From Paraburkholderia sp. (GTDB lineage: Bacteria > Pseudomonadota > Gammaproteobacteria > Burkholderiales > Burkholderiaceae): 64,000 nucleotides of DNA. The stretch is taken from assembly GCF_028283785.1 (NCBI RefSeq), contig NZ_JAPWKB010000012.1:78501-142500 (forward strand), written 5' to 3'. Position numbers and translations under genes: made by a program. A model generated the notes under the pieces. That model did no database searches, was not told where the DNA came from, and worked only from the letters and a program-made list of their open reading frames with translations. Shown here in pieces: positions 45,798 through 54,618 of the stretch; the stretch's first letter is position 1; the number at the start of each line of letters is the position of its first letter.

Positions 45798-46529
45798 TCA
45801 AGCCTCAGTCGCCGCCCACGCCATCTCGCGCAAGCGCGTACGCAAGCGTGCAACGGCCTGGCTGTGCAACTGGCACACGCGCGATTCCGACACTTCCATC
45901 ACCGCGCCGATCTCGCGCAGATTCATCCCGCGCTCGTAGTACAGCGACATCAGCAGCTTCTCGCGATCCGGCAGACGGTCGATCGCTTCGACCAGCGCCG
46001 CACGCAGACTGTCGTCCAGCAGCGCCGACAACGGATCCGAATGATCGACGCAGTAGCGGTCGAGGAACGGCTCGTCGTCCGCGGAACGATCGAAGTCTTC
46101 GTAGTAGATCAGCTGGCTGCCGTGCAGATCCTGCAGCATCGACTGATACTCGTCGAGCGGCATCTTCAGATGATCGGCGATCTCGGTCTCGGACGCCGAG
46201 CGGCCCAGACTCTGTTCGACCTTCTGCACCGCCGATTCGACCTCGCGCGACGTGCGTCGCAAGCTACGCGGCAACCAGTCGTTGCTGCGCAGTTCGTCGA
46301 GCATCGCGCCGCGAATCCGCTGGCTCGCGTACGTCTCGAATTGCGCGCCCTGATCTTCCTTGTAGCGGCTGGCCGCATCGAGCAGACCGATCATGCCGGC
46401 CTGGATCAGGTCATCGAGATCGACGCTGGCAGGCATCTTCGCGACGAGCTGGAGGCCGAGACGCCGGACGAGCGGTGCGTATTTCGTCAGGACTTCGGCT
46501 TGGGAGATTTTTCCCTGAGCGTTGTACAT
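45798..46529 (-). CDS. fliA: Flagellar sigma factor FliA (sigma-28)
   Basis: A 243-aa sigma-70 family factor. Region 2 reads YAPLVRRLGLQLVAKMPASV and DLDDLIQAGMIGLLDAASRY. Region 3 includes SASETEIADHLKMPLDEYQS, and region 4 ends MNLREIGAVMEVSESRVCQL. It directs RNA polymerase to late flagellar and chemotaxis genes. ATG 46529 is chosen with AAGGGG upstream; ATG 46532 and GTG 46556 are possible. It follows flhG directly, so flhF-flhG-fliA form one operon. Confidence 0.96.
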   Translation of the reverse strand: MYNAQGKISQAEVLTKYAPLVRRLGLQLVAKMPASVDLDDLIQAGMIGLLDAASRYKEDQGAQFETYASQRIRGAMLDELRSNDWLPRSLRRTSREVESAVQKVEQSLGRSASETEIADHLKMPLDEYQSMLQDLHGSQLIYYEDFDRSADDEPFLDRYCVDHSDPLSALLDDSLRAALVEAIDRLPDREKLLMSLYYERGMNLREIGAVMEVSESRVCQLHSQAVARLRTRLREMAWAATEA

Positions 46530-46556
46530 CATGTACCCCTTGTCTTCGCACGCCAC

Positions 46557-47426
46557 TCAGGCGTGTTGCGCAGACGGTTGTTCGGCGTGTTGCGCCACGG
46601 TTACTGCCCCAGGCGCCACCCAGTGGGCCCGTGACGACATCGCTGGCCGCATCGGCCAGTACAGCAGTTCGGATGCGAGATGGCGGTAATCGCGCGCTGC
46701 CGGTGTCGATGGGAAAGCATCGACGACACAGCGCGACAATTCGAGCGCCCTGGCCATGCGGGGATCGGCGGCAATGCAGCCCGCATCCTCCAGCGACACA
46801 GTCAGATAACGCCCCGCGACGCCCGCAAGGTTCTCAAAAGCGGTTTGCGCATCCGCGGGACTGTGAACGTGGTTCACGAGCACGCGAAACTGCGCGAAAG
46901 CATGGGCGTAGTGCAGACGCTTGATGCACGCGTAGGCGTCGGTCAGCGCTTGCGCCGCCATCCGCGTCACGACCATCACGTCGTGCGCCTGCATCGACAG
47001 CGTCGACAACTGACCCTGCTGATCGCGTTGCGCGTCGATCAGCACAAAATCGGCGGGACCTCTCAGCACGACGCCGAGTTGCTCCGGCGTGTATCCATCG
47101 CGATTGCCCTGCGATGCCGCCAGCACCGAGAAACCCAGCGCGTGACGCGCGGCGGCAAATTCCAGATCCATCTCGCCGCGCATCACCGCAGCGAAGTTGC
47201 CCGCACCGCGCAAGCCACCCAGCATCGCGCTCACCGAGCGCACGCCGACGTTCTCGTCGATCACGAGCACATCCTTGCCCTGCTCCACCAACGCGGCGGC
47301 CAGATTGACGACGGTCGATGTACAACCGACGCCGGGCGATCCCCCCGTTACCGCGATAACGCGCGAGCCGTTACGGGCGAGCAACCTGCGCAGCCCCTCG
47401 GCCTGATCGGAGAAAAATTTATCCAA
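46557..47426 (-). CDS. flhG: FlhG (FleN/YlxH) MinD-like flagellar number regulator with degenerate ATPase motifs
   Basis: A 289-aa ParA/MinD-family protein. Residues 7-13 (DQAEGLR) match the FlhG segment that activates the FlhF GTPase. The Walker A region reads VTGGSPGVGCTSTVVNLAAA (27-46). Both lysines of the usual KGGVGK are replaced, by Ser30 and Cys35. The following DVLVIDENVG has Asn where MinD-type ATPases have a second Asp. ATP binding or hydrolysis is therefore doubtful. It overlaps flhF by 8 nt. In other bacteria FlhG limits flagellar number. Confidence 0.9.
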   Translation of the reverse strand: MDKFFSDQAEGLRRLLARNGSRVIAVTGGSPGVGCTSTVVNLAAALVEQGKDVLVIDENVGVRSVSAMLGGLRGAGNFAAVMRGEMDLEFAAARHALGFSVLAASQGNRDGYTPEQLGVVLRGPADFVLIDAQRDQQGQLSTLSMQAHDVMVVTRMAAQALTDAYACIKRLHYAHAFAQFRVLVNHVHSPADAQTAFENLAGVAGRYLTVSLEDAGCIAADPRMARALELSRCVVDAFPSTPAARDYRHLASELLYWPMRPAMSSRAHWVAPGAVTVAQHAEQPSAQHA

Positions 47427-49449
47427 AGCGAACCTCGTGCAGTTCAGCGGTCGATCGAGCGGTCAAGGCGGACAGCAAACCGGGAATTTCGTCGTCGGCA
47501 GGAACGAACGGCGAGTTGTCGCGCGGCACGCAGAACGCGCTCTTGATCAAAAACTTGCGGGTAGCGACGTACAGGTTTTCCGGCACTTTCTGACCGGTCG
47601 ATACGTAATGAACCGGCAGCTTGTAGCGGATCACCGTGTCGAGCACGCCACCCAGATTGGTCGCTTCGTCGAGCTTGGTCAGGATGCAGCCCGCGAGCGG
47701 CTCCTGATCCGGCGCGCTCTGATACGCCTGCACGACTTCGTTCAGCGTGTCGCCGTGGCTGGTTGCGTTCAGCAGCAACAGGCGCTTGACCGGCTGACCG
47801 GCGCGGCACAGCATCGCGATCTGTTCGGAGACGAGGCGGTCGCGCTGGCTCATACCGATCGTGTCGATCAGCACGATGTGCTTGTTGCGCAGTTCGGCGA
47901 GCGCGAGTTGCAGATCCGCGCCGTCTTTCACCGCATGAACCGATACGCCGAGAATCTTGCCGAAGATGCGCAGTTGTTCGTGACCGCCGATCCGGTAGCT
48001 GTCGGTGGTCAGCAGCGCGACCTTGCTGGCGCCGAAGCGCATCACACAGCGCGCGGCGAGCTTCGCGGTGGTGGTCGTCTTGCCGACGCCCGTCGGGCCC
48101 ATCAGCGCGAACACACCGCCCTTTTCCATCAGGTCGTCCTCGTTTTCGAGGATCGGCAGATTGCTGGCCAGCACCGAGTGAATCCATTCCATGCCGGCTT
48201 CCATGCCGTCGATATCGTCCGGCAGGTTGTCGACCATCATCTGCACGAGTTGCGCGGAGAAACCGGCGGCAAACAGATGCTTGGTCAACGACGCGCGCAT
48301 CGGATTGCGGCGCTGGCGATCGGCCCACAGCAGGCCGGCAAAGTGTTCTTCCATCATCCCGCGCATCGACGCGAGTTCGTTCATCACCGTTTCCTGCATG
48401 ACCTGCTCCATGCGGGCCTTGATCGCTTCGCTGACGCTCGCGGCGCTCGGTGCAGCCGGACGCGGCTCATCGACGCCCATCCGTTGCGCAGCGCGGCGCG
48501 CGGCGACTTGCGCAGCTTCGCGCGCCCATTCGGGCGTTTCGCCGACCAGCGGATTCGGTGTATCGACCGCCGAGCCGAAGCCGCGTGCGGCGGCGCCCGA
48601 CGGCGTCATCGTGTGACGTGCGGTGCGCTGGACCTGCTGTTGCTGCTTGTCGGCGATGCGGCGCGCATGATCGATCAGCCACGGATTCGATTCGGCCATC
48701 GTGCGTTGCGCTTGCAACGGATCGGCGGCGTTGCCGTGATTCATCGCATGCGACGCGCTCGCGGCGTGGCTGGCTTGTGCTGCATTCGCTGCGTTCGACT
48801 GGCTGGTGGCTTTCAGCAGATCGGCGCGGATTTCATCGCTCAGACGCGGTGCGTCGCCGTGGGTCGGGTTCATCGATGCGGAATGCATCGCGGACAGGCT
48901 CGAACCGCTTGCGGAGATGCTGGTCGATGCACCCGAGCCGGCTGCGGAACCCGGCTTGACTGCGGGCGGACGGGCCGGCGCTTCGTCGATCGACGGTGCA
49001 TCGACGCCTGCTTCCGGGCTCGCGCCGAACACCGACGAAAACACGTCGGGCAGACCGCCGCTCGCATACGGATTACCTTGCATCGCCGGCATGCTGCGCG
49101 GCGCTGCGACCGGTGCGGGCGCAGCTCGCGGCTGACGCGCGGCGGCGTGCGGCGCGCTGTGCTGCGAAGCGTGCTGCCCGTTGTGCTGCGAGCCGTGCTG
49201 TCCGCCGTGCTGCGAGCCCTGACCGCCGAAGCCCTGGCTGAAACCTTGATGCTGGCTTGCGCCCTGGTCCGAACCCTCGCGGGATTTCGGCGCGATCGAA
49301 GCGAGGTCGCTATCGGCCAACGCGACGATCTCGACCGTACCGTCATCGATCGCACGGTTCGACAGAACCACAGCGTCGGGACCCAGCGCTTCACGCACGA
49401 GTCGCAATGCATCGCGACTGGTGGCACCGATAAATTTACGAATGTTCAA
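47419..49449 (-). CDS. flhF: FlhF, SRP-type GTPase for flagellar placement
   Basis: A 676-aa protein. The N-terminal B domain is MNIRKFIGATSRDALRLVRE followed by LGPDAVVLSNRAIDDGTVEI. A long unstructured middle contains a Gln/His/Gly-rich run (about 60-110: GSQHGGQHGSQHNGQHASQH). The NG domain has ALMGPTGVGKTTTTAKLAAR (G1), TDSYRIGGHEQLRIFGKILG, and TKLDEATNLGGVLD (G4/G5 region). FlhF sites flagella at the pole in many species. It is longer than usual (430-500 aa) because of the middle. Confidence 0.96.
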   Translation of the reverse strand: MNIRKFIGATSRDALRLVREALGPDAVVLSNRAIDDGTVEIVALADSDLASIAPKSREGSDQGASQHQGFSQGFGGQGSQHGGQHGSQHNGQHASQHSAPHAAARQPRAAPAPVAAPRSMPAMQGNPYASGGLPDVFSSVFGASPEAGVDAPSIDEAPARPPAVKPGSAAGSGASTSISASGSSLSAMHSASMNPTHGDAPRLSDEIRADLLKATSQSNAANAAQASHAASASHAMNHGNAADPLQAQRTMAESNPWLIDHARRIADKQQQQVQRTARHTMTPSGAAARGFGSAVDTPNPLVGETPEWAREAAQVAARRAAQRMGVDEPRPAAPSAASVSEAIKARMEQVMQETVMNELASMRGMMEEHFAGLLWADRQRRNPMRASLTKHLFAAGFSAQLVQMMVDNLPDDIDGMEAGMEWIHSVLASNLPILENEDDLMEKGGVFALMGPTGVGKTTTTAKLAARCVMRFGASKVALLTTDSYRIGGHEQLRIFGKILGVSVHAVKDGADLQLALAELRNKHIVLIDTIGMSQRDRLVSEQIAMLCRAGQPVKRLLLLNATSHGDTLNEVVQAYQSAPDQEPLAGCILTKLDEATNLGGVLDTVIRYKLPVHYVSTGQKVPENLYVATRKFLIKSAFCVPRDNSPFVPADDEIPGLLSALTARSTAELHEVRFG

Positions 49450-49604
49450 GCTAGACCCCCGATGTGGCTTCGGACCGGCAACATACCGCTTCCCAATGAT
49501 TCAATTATTCCGAAACCCGACCAACGACGATCTGCTGATAAGGGACTGGAAAACTGGGTAATTCGGGGTATGGAAATCGCCGTCGAAAAAGCGCTGCCAT
49601 CAAC

Positions 49605-49635
49605 AAAAAAGCCGGCGCTCTCACGAGCGCCGGCT
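49605..49635 (-). terminator. Rho-independent terminator after flhA
   Basis: Minus strand GCCGGCGCTC-GTGA-GAGCGCCGGC, perfect, followed by TTTTTT, 50 nt past flhA. It separates flhBA from flhF-flhG-fliA. Confidence 0.93.
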
Positions 49636-49684
49636 TGTTCCGGTTTCAGACCGCAACGCGGCCTGCAAAACCGCGTGGTTGCGC

Positions 49685-51778
49685 TTACGCGCCGATCAGA
49701 TTCACCACCTTGATATTGCGTGTGTCCGGCACTTCCGCATACGACAGCACCTTCAGCTGCGGCAGGCTGCGACGCAGGAAGCGCGCGAGCATCGGACGCA
49801 ATGCATGCTGAACCAGCAGCACCGGCGCGAGGCCGAGGTTCTGCTGACGCATCATCGCTTTCTGCGTCTCCGTCATCAGCGTGTGCGCGAGGCCCGGCTC
49901 CAGCCCCGGATTGGCACCGGTCGAAAGCGCCTGCGACAGCACGCGTTCGAGGTTCGAGTCCAGACCCATGACCTGCATGTCGCCCGTGCCGGGGAACCAT
50001 TGCTGCGTGATCGCGCGGCCCAGTGCCAGACGAACCACGGCGGTGAGATCGTGTGCGTCGGTGATCTTCGGTGTGTGCTCGGACAAGGCTTCGAGGATCG
50101 AGCGCAGATCGCGGATCGGCACGCCTTCTTCCAGCAGGTTTTGCAGCACCTTTTGCAGCGTCGTGAGCGGCAGCGTTTTCGGCACCAGATCGTCCACCAG
50201 CGACGGCGTGTCTTTCTGCATCCGTTCGAGCAGCGCCTGGACTTCGCGACGGCCGAGCAATTCCGATGCGTGCGTGACCACCAGGTGATTCAGGTGGGTC
50301 GCGACGACCGTGCTCGAATCGACCACCGTGTAGCCGTAGACCTGCGCCTGTTCGCGCAGATTCGTATCGATCCAGATGGCCGGCAGACCGAAGGCCGGAT
50401 CTTGCGTCGGCGTGCCCGGCAATGCGGCGGACACCTGTCCCGGATTGATCGCCAGCCATTGACCCGGATACGCTTCGCCGATACCCACTTCGACGCCCTT
50501 CAGCGCGATCCGGTAACCGTTCGGACGCAATTCGAGGTTGTCGCGGATATGGATCACCGGCGGCAGGAAACCGATTTCCTGCGCGAACTTCTTGCGGATC
50601 GATTTGATCCGCTTCAGCAGTTCGCCGTCGGAATTCTTGTCGACCAGCGGAATCAGGCGATAGCCCACTTCCAGACCGAGCGTGTCGATCATCGTCACGT
50701 CGTCCCAGCTTGCTTCGGCGTTCTCGACCGGCGCGAGCGCGGCCGGTGCGACGTCGACCAGCGCGGCGCTGTTCTTGCCCGCGTCGATCTTCTTCTTCAT
50801 CACGCGACCCATCTGGATCAGACCGCCGCCGAGCAACAGAAACGCGAAGTGCGGCATGCCGGGGATCAAGCCCATCAGCACCAGAATCACGCCCGTGATC
50901 ATCAGCACGCGCGGGTTCGTGAACAGTTGGCCCGTCAGCTGCGTGCCGATGTCTTCGTTGGTCGCGACGCGCGACACGATCACACCGGCCGCCGTCGAAA
51001 TCACCAGCGACGGAATCTGTGCAACCAGGCCGTCACCGATCGTCAGCAGCGTGTAGGTCTTGCCCGCGGTCGCGAAGTCCAGACCGTGCTGCACCATCCC
51101 GACCACCAGCCCGCCGAAGATGTTGATCACCATGATCAGCAAACCCGCCACGGCATCGCCGCGCACGAACTTGCTCGCACCGTCCATCGAGCCGTAGAAC
51201 TCGGCTTCCTGCCCGACTTCCAGACGACGCTTGCGCGCCTGGTCTTCGTTGATGATGCCGGCGTTCAGGTCGGCGTCGATCGCCATCTGCTTGCCGGGCA
51301 TCGCGTCGAGCGTGAAGCGCGCGGACACTTCGGCGATCCGGCCCGCACCCTTCGTGATCACCATGAAGTTGATGACCATCAGGATGACGAAGACGACGAT
51401 ACCGACCGCGAAGTTGCCGCCCACGAGGAAGTGACCGAACGACTCGATCACCTGACCAGCCGCGCCGGGGCCGGTGTGGCCTTCGAGCAGCACGATCCGG
51501 GTGGACGCCACGTTCAGCGACAGGCGCAGCAACGTGGAGAACAGCAGCACGCTCGGAAAAGCCGCGAAATCGAGCGGCTTCATCGTGTACATGCTGACCA
51601 GCAGCACCATCACCGACAACGCGATGTTGAAGGTGAACAGCAGGTCGAGCAGGAATGCCGGCAACGGCAGGATCATCATGCCGAGGATCATGCAGATCAG
51701 CACCGGACCGGCGAGTGCTCGCAGGTTGGCGCCGCTCAGCGCGTCAGGCCGACGGGACAGGATTCCACTCGCGTTCAT
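49685..51778 (-). CDS. flhA: Flagellar export gate protein FlhA
   Basis: A 697-aa protein with about eight membrane helices (to about 330) and a large cytosolic ring domain that receives chaperone-substrate complexes. Signatures are FGGLVVGMVQHGLDFATAGK, TYTLLTIGDGLVAQIPSLVI and STAAGVIVSRVATNEDIG. The FHIPEP segment includes AGKQMAIDADL-like DAMPGKQMAIDADLNAGIIN. It shares ATGA with flhB. A terminator follows. Confidence 0.97.
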   Translation of the reverse strand: MNASGILSRRPDALSGANLRALAGPVLICMILGMMILPLPAFLLDLLFTFNIALSVMVLLVSMYTMKPLDFAAFPSVLLFSTLLRLSLNVASTRIVLLEGHTGPGAAGQVIESFGHFLVGGNFAVGIVVFVILMVINFMVITKGAGRIAEVSARFTLDAMPGKQMAIDADLNAGIINEDQARKRRLEVGQEAEFYGSMDGASKFVRGDAVAGLLIMVINIFGGLVVGMVQHGLDFATAGKTYTLLTIGDGLVAQIPSLVISTAAGVIVSRVATNEDIGTQLTGQLFTNPRVLMITGVILVLMGLIPGMPHFAFLLLGGGLIQMGRVMKKKIDAGKNSAALVDVAPAALAPVENAEASWDDVTMIDTLGLEVGYRLIPLVDKNSDGELLKRIKSIRKKFAQEIGFLPPVIHIRDNLELRPNGYRIALKGVEVGIGEAYPGQWLAINPGQVSAALPGTPTQDPAFGLPAIWIDTNLREQAQVYGYTVVDSSTVVATHLNHLVVTHASELLGRREVQALLERMQKDTPSLVDDLVPKTLPLTTLQKVLQNLLEEGVPIRDLRSILEALSEHTPKITDAHDLTAVVRLALGRAITQQWFPGTGDMQVMGLDSNLERVLSQALSTGANPGLEPGLAHTLMTETQKAMMRQQNLGLAPVLLVQHALRPMLARFLRRSLPQLKVLSYAEVPDTRNIKVVNLIGA

Positions 51779-52986
51779 GCGGAAACTCCGGGTTGAGCAT
51801 TGTCATCGTCACCGAGTGTGTCGGTGGCTTCTTCGGCGGCGTCGTCATCGGAGACGCCGCCCTTGTCGAGTTCGGCGGGCACGTCGAGATCGCTCGGTGC
51901 GGTCGGCGCGACGCCGCCTTCGGTCTTGAACCGGCGCAGTTGATATACCCACGCCAGCACTTCCGCCACTGCGCCGTACAGCTGACCTGGAATTTCACGG
52001 TCCAGATCGACGTTGTGATAAAGCGCCCGCGCGAGCGGCGGTGCTTCGAGCAGTGGAATATTGTGTTCGCGGCCCAGCTCGCGAATCCGTGCGGCCACCA
52101 GGTTCACGCCCTTGGCGACCACGCGCGGTGCACGCATCTCGCCGTCGGTGTATTGCAGCGCGACCGCGAAGTGCGTCGGGTTGGTGACGATCACGTCGGC
52201 CTTCGGCACGTTGGTCATCATCCGGCGACGCGCGGCAGCCCGTTGTTGCGAGCGGATGCGGCCCTTCATGTGCGGATCGCCTTCGCTTTCCTTGTGCTCG
52301 CGCTTCACTTCTTCCTTGGTCATCCGCAGCTTCTTGTGAAACGACCAGATCTGATACGGCACATCCATCGCGGCGACAACGAACAGACCCGCCACCGTCA
52401 TCCCGCAGCACACCGCGATCAGATGCGCGGCGTTCGCGAGCGCGGTGTCCAGCGGCTGCGTGGCGAGCGCGAGAACCTGCTCGCGACGATTCCAGATCGC
52501 CGTGCCGCCGATCCCGCCCACCACCAGCGTCTTCGCCAACGACATACCCAGCTGGATCGGACCGTTGATCGAGAAAATCTTGCCGAGTCCGGCGACCGGA
52601 TTCAACCGGCTGAATTTCGGCTCCAGACCTTTCGCCGACAATTGCCAGCCGCCCAGCGCGAGCGGCGACAGCAGCGCGGCCGCGCCGGTCAGCGCGAGGA
52701 TCGGCAGCACGGCGGCCAGCCCTTCGTGGCTCGCGGCACCCGCGCCGATCAGCATCTGACGGGTTTCGAAGACCTTGGCGTGGTCGAATGTCAGCGCGCT
52801 GCGCAGCATCGTCTGAAGATGCTCGCCGATCGGGCCTGACAGGCCCCACACACCGAAAAACCCCGCCGACAGCAGCGCAAACGACGACAGTTCGCGCGAC
52901 CGTACGATCTGCCCCTCTTCCCGCGCCTTTTCAAGTCGCCTGGGGGTGGCTGATTCGGTTTTGTCTTCGTCGCTCTGTTCTGCCAC
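51775..52986 (-). CDS. flhB: Flagellar export switch protein FlhB
   Basis: A 403-aa inner-membrane protein with a four-helix N-terminal half. Its cytosolic domain self-cleaves at NPTH (DVIVTNPTHFAVALQYTDGE). The start MAEQSDEDKTESATPRRLEK is typical. It switches export from rod/hook to filament substrates upon FliK contact. The tail after about residue 355 is long and acidic. fhlB (12394-12777) is a free homologue of the part after NPTH. Confidence 0.97.
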   Translation of the reverse strand: MAEQSDEDKTESATPRRLEKAREEGQIVRSRELSSFALLSAGFFGVWGLSGPIGEHLQTMLRSALTFDHAKVFETRQMLIGAGAASHEGLAAVLPILALTGAAALLSPLALGGWQLSAKGLEPKFSRLNPVAGLGKIFSINGPIQLGMSLAKTLVVGGIGGTAIWNRREQVLALATQPLDTALANAAHLIAVCCGMTVAGLFVVAAMDVPYQIWSFHKKLRMTKEEVKREHKESEGDPHMKGRIRSQQRAAARRRMMTNVPKADVIVTNPTHFAVALQYTDGEMRAPRVVAKGVNLVAARIRELGREHNIPLLEAPPLARALYHNVDLDREIPGQLYGAVAEVLAWVYQLRRFKTEGGVAPTAPSDLDVPAELDKGGVSDDDAAEEATDTLGDDDNAQPGVSA

Positions 52987-53005
52987 CTGCTACTCCACGC
53001 GCCAC

Positions 53006-53045
53006 AATCGGTCACGGCCCCACGCCATTTCCAGTGAGACCGATT
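53006..53045 (-). promoter_or_regulatory. Inverted repeat upstream of flhB
   Basis: AATCGGTC (53006-53013) and GACCGATT (53038-53045) form an exact 8-bp dyad with a 24-nt spacer, just before flhB. It could be an activator site for the class-2 promoter, but it does not match the known FlhDC box well. Confidence 0.35.
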
Positions 53046-53172
53046 ATTGCGGCTCGTCGCAAGCTGTGATCGGCGGATAAAGACGGTGAAACCGTGGCAT
53101 TTCGACGGATGAACGGTTCAGAAACCGCGCCGGATGCCGTCAAGGCGGACCGGGCGCCCAAACGCCGCGCAT

Positions 53173-53206
53173 GAAAAAGCCGGGCGCGCCTCGCGACGCG
53201 CCCGGC
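53173..53206 (-). terminator. Rho-independent terminator of the DUF2844-DUF3443 operon
   Basis: Minus strand GCCGGGCGCG-N8-CGCGCCCGGC followed by TTTTT, 28 nt past the DUF3443 stop. Confidence 0.9.
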
Positions 53207-53233
53207 CCGGTTCAGCGCCGATGCGCTGAAAGC

Positions 53234-54601
53234 TCAGAAAGCGACGTAAGGCGACTGACCGCCGCTCGCGGTCTGATCCATGCCGTAGTAGACGTAGCGG
53301 CCGTAAAAGTACGGCAAACCGAGATCGAAGATGCCGGTGGTGCTGAGTTGTCCGGCGAGGTCGTTGAACGCGTAGTTGTTGTTGCCGCTGCGGAACAACG
53401 ACTGCGCGTTTGCAATGCCGATCTGCGCGGCCAGCGAGTTGCCGCCGGTGCCGACCAGGGTGACCGTGCGGGTCTGCGACGACGACGGGCAGTAGAAGCC
53501 GGAGTAGTTGCTGCTGCACAGCGTGAGCGTGCTATCGGAGAAGAAATAGCCGTTCGAGCCGGAGTCGAGGAACGCGGTCACCTTGCTGCCGTTGAACGTG
53601 CTGCTGTTCATGTCGCCGTAGCTGTCGGTGTTGAAGACGTTGGCTGCCGCCAGCGCGTTGTTCGACTGCGTACCGATCCCGAACACCAGCGTGCCCGTCG
53701 CGCCGGCCGAACCGGCGTTCGACACCGGCGACATCTGCAGGATCACGCCGTTGTTGTCAGTGGTGAAGTGCGCGACCGGATTCGCGACCTGCTGGCCGGT
53801 CGGCACGGCGGTGCGGCTGCAAGCGGCGCCACTGGTCGGACACGCGTAGTAGTTGCTGTAGGTGGCGGCCGTGGACGCGCTCTGGCAGGTCGTGCCGCAG
53901 TCATAGGGCGCGACGCCGATACCGAGAATGCCGTTCGCGCCGAGATCGCTGACCGTGTTTTCCGACGATCCGTTGATGCAGCCGCTGGTCGGGATCGTGC
54001 TCGACGCGAGATCGCCGATAAGCTGGATCGGGATAGTCGACGCGGTTTCGCCGCCGATCTTCACGGTGGCGTTGCGGATCGTGCCCCACGAGTAACCGTC
54101 CGCGAAACGCGTGCATTCGGCGAGCTGCGCGCTGCTGACGTTCGGCGCGGCGTTCACCGGCATCGCGCCGCTCAGTGTGCTGTTCAGCACCGAACCGACG
54201 ATCCGCAGACCGTACGAACCGGTATCGACCTGAATGTTATCGATTGTCTGACAGTTGGTGGTCGAGCCCGGCGCGCAGATCGTCACGCTGACGGTCGGAA
54301 TATTGACGACGCCGCTGAGGCCGGCCCCGACCGTCACCGCGACCGTGTTCGCCGCGCCGGCCGCGATCGGCTGCGCGGTGGGACTGGCGGGCAGACCGTC
54401 GGTGTTGACGGAACTGTTCGAGCTGGAACTGGAGTTGGAGTCGCCGCCGCCTCCGCCGCACGCTGCCACCACGGACAGCAGCACGACCGCTGTGGCCGTG
54501 CGCAACCAGCCGTCGAAGCGAGCCGCGAGCGCGTGCAGCGCGCCGCCGGAAACGAAAGTCTGTGCGTCGTGAGTGGTGTGAGCCGTTCGCGTGATTCGCA
54601 T
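53234..54601 (-). CDS. DUF3443 family lipoprotein with pepsin-like motifs
   Basis: A 455-aa exported lipoprotein: lipobox VVAAC (Cys48), then a GGGGG and Ser/Asn linker. The body has IQVDTGSYGLRIVGS (Asp126) and KVTAFLDSGSNGYFF (Asp346). Between them is NGILGIGVAPYDCG, and near the C-terminus FDLGLPYFYGRYVYYGMD. In that order these resemble the two catalytic Asp-Thr/Ser-Gly loops, the GILGLG turn and the final hydrophobic Gly motif of pepsin-type aspartic proteases. The family itself has no assigned function. ATG 54601 is used; the open frame extends upstream into DUF2844. It is 17 nt after the DUF2844 gene, in the same operon. Confidence 0.82.
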   Translation of the reverse strand: MRITRTAHTTHDAQTFVSGGALHALAARFDGWLRTATAVVLLSVVAACGGGGGDSNSSSSSNSSVNTDGLPASPTAQPIAAGAANTVAVTVGAGLSGVVNIPTVSVTICAPGSTTNCQTIDNIQVDTGSYGLRIVGSVLNSTLSGAMPVNAAPNVSSAQLAECTRFADGYSWGTIRNATVKIGGETASTIPIQLIGDLASSTIPTSGCINGSSENTVSDLGANGILGIGVAPYDCGTTCQSASTAATYSNYYACPTSGAACSRTAVPTGQQVANPVAHFTTDNNGVILQMSPVSNAGSAGATGTLVFGIGTQSNNALAAANVFNTDSYGDMNSSTFNGSKVTAFLDSGSNGYFFSDSTLTLCSSNYSGFYCPSSSQTRTVTLVGTGGNSLAAQIGIANAQSLFRSGNNNYAFNDLAGQLSTTGIFDLGLPYFYGRYVYYGMDQTASGGQSPYVAF

Positions 54602-54618
54602 GGTCGTAGTCCCGTCGC

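Noticed and set aside
46557..47426. flhG as a pseudogene because of the lost Walker lysines
   Set aside because: The frame is intact, overlaps flhF and abuts fliA normally, and the FlhF-activating N-terminus is kept, so divergence is more likely than decay.
47437..49713. A 758-codon frame antisense to flhF
   Set aside because: Shadow of FlhF; composition biased to Arg, His and Ala, with no domain.
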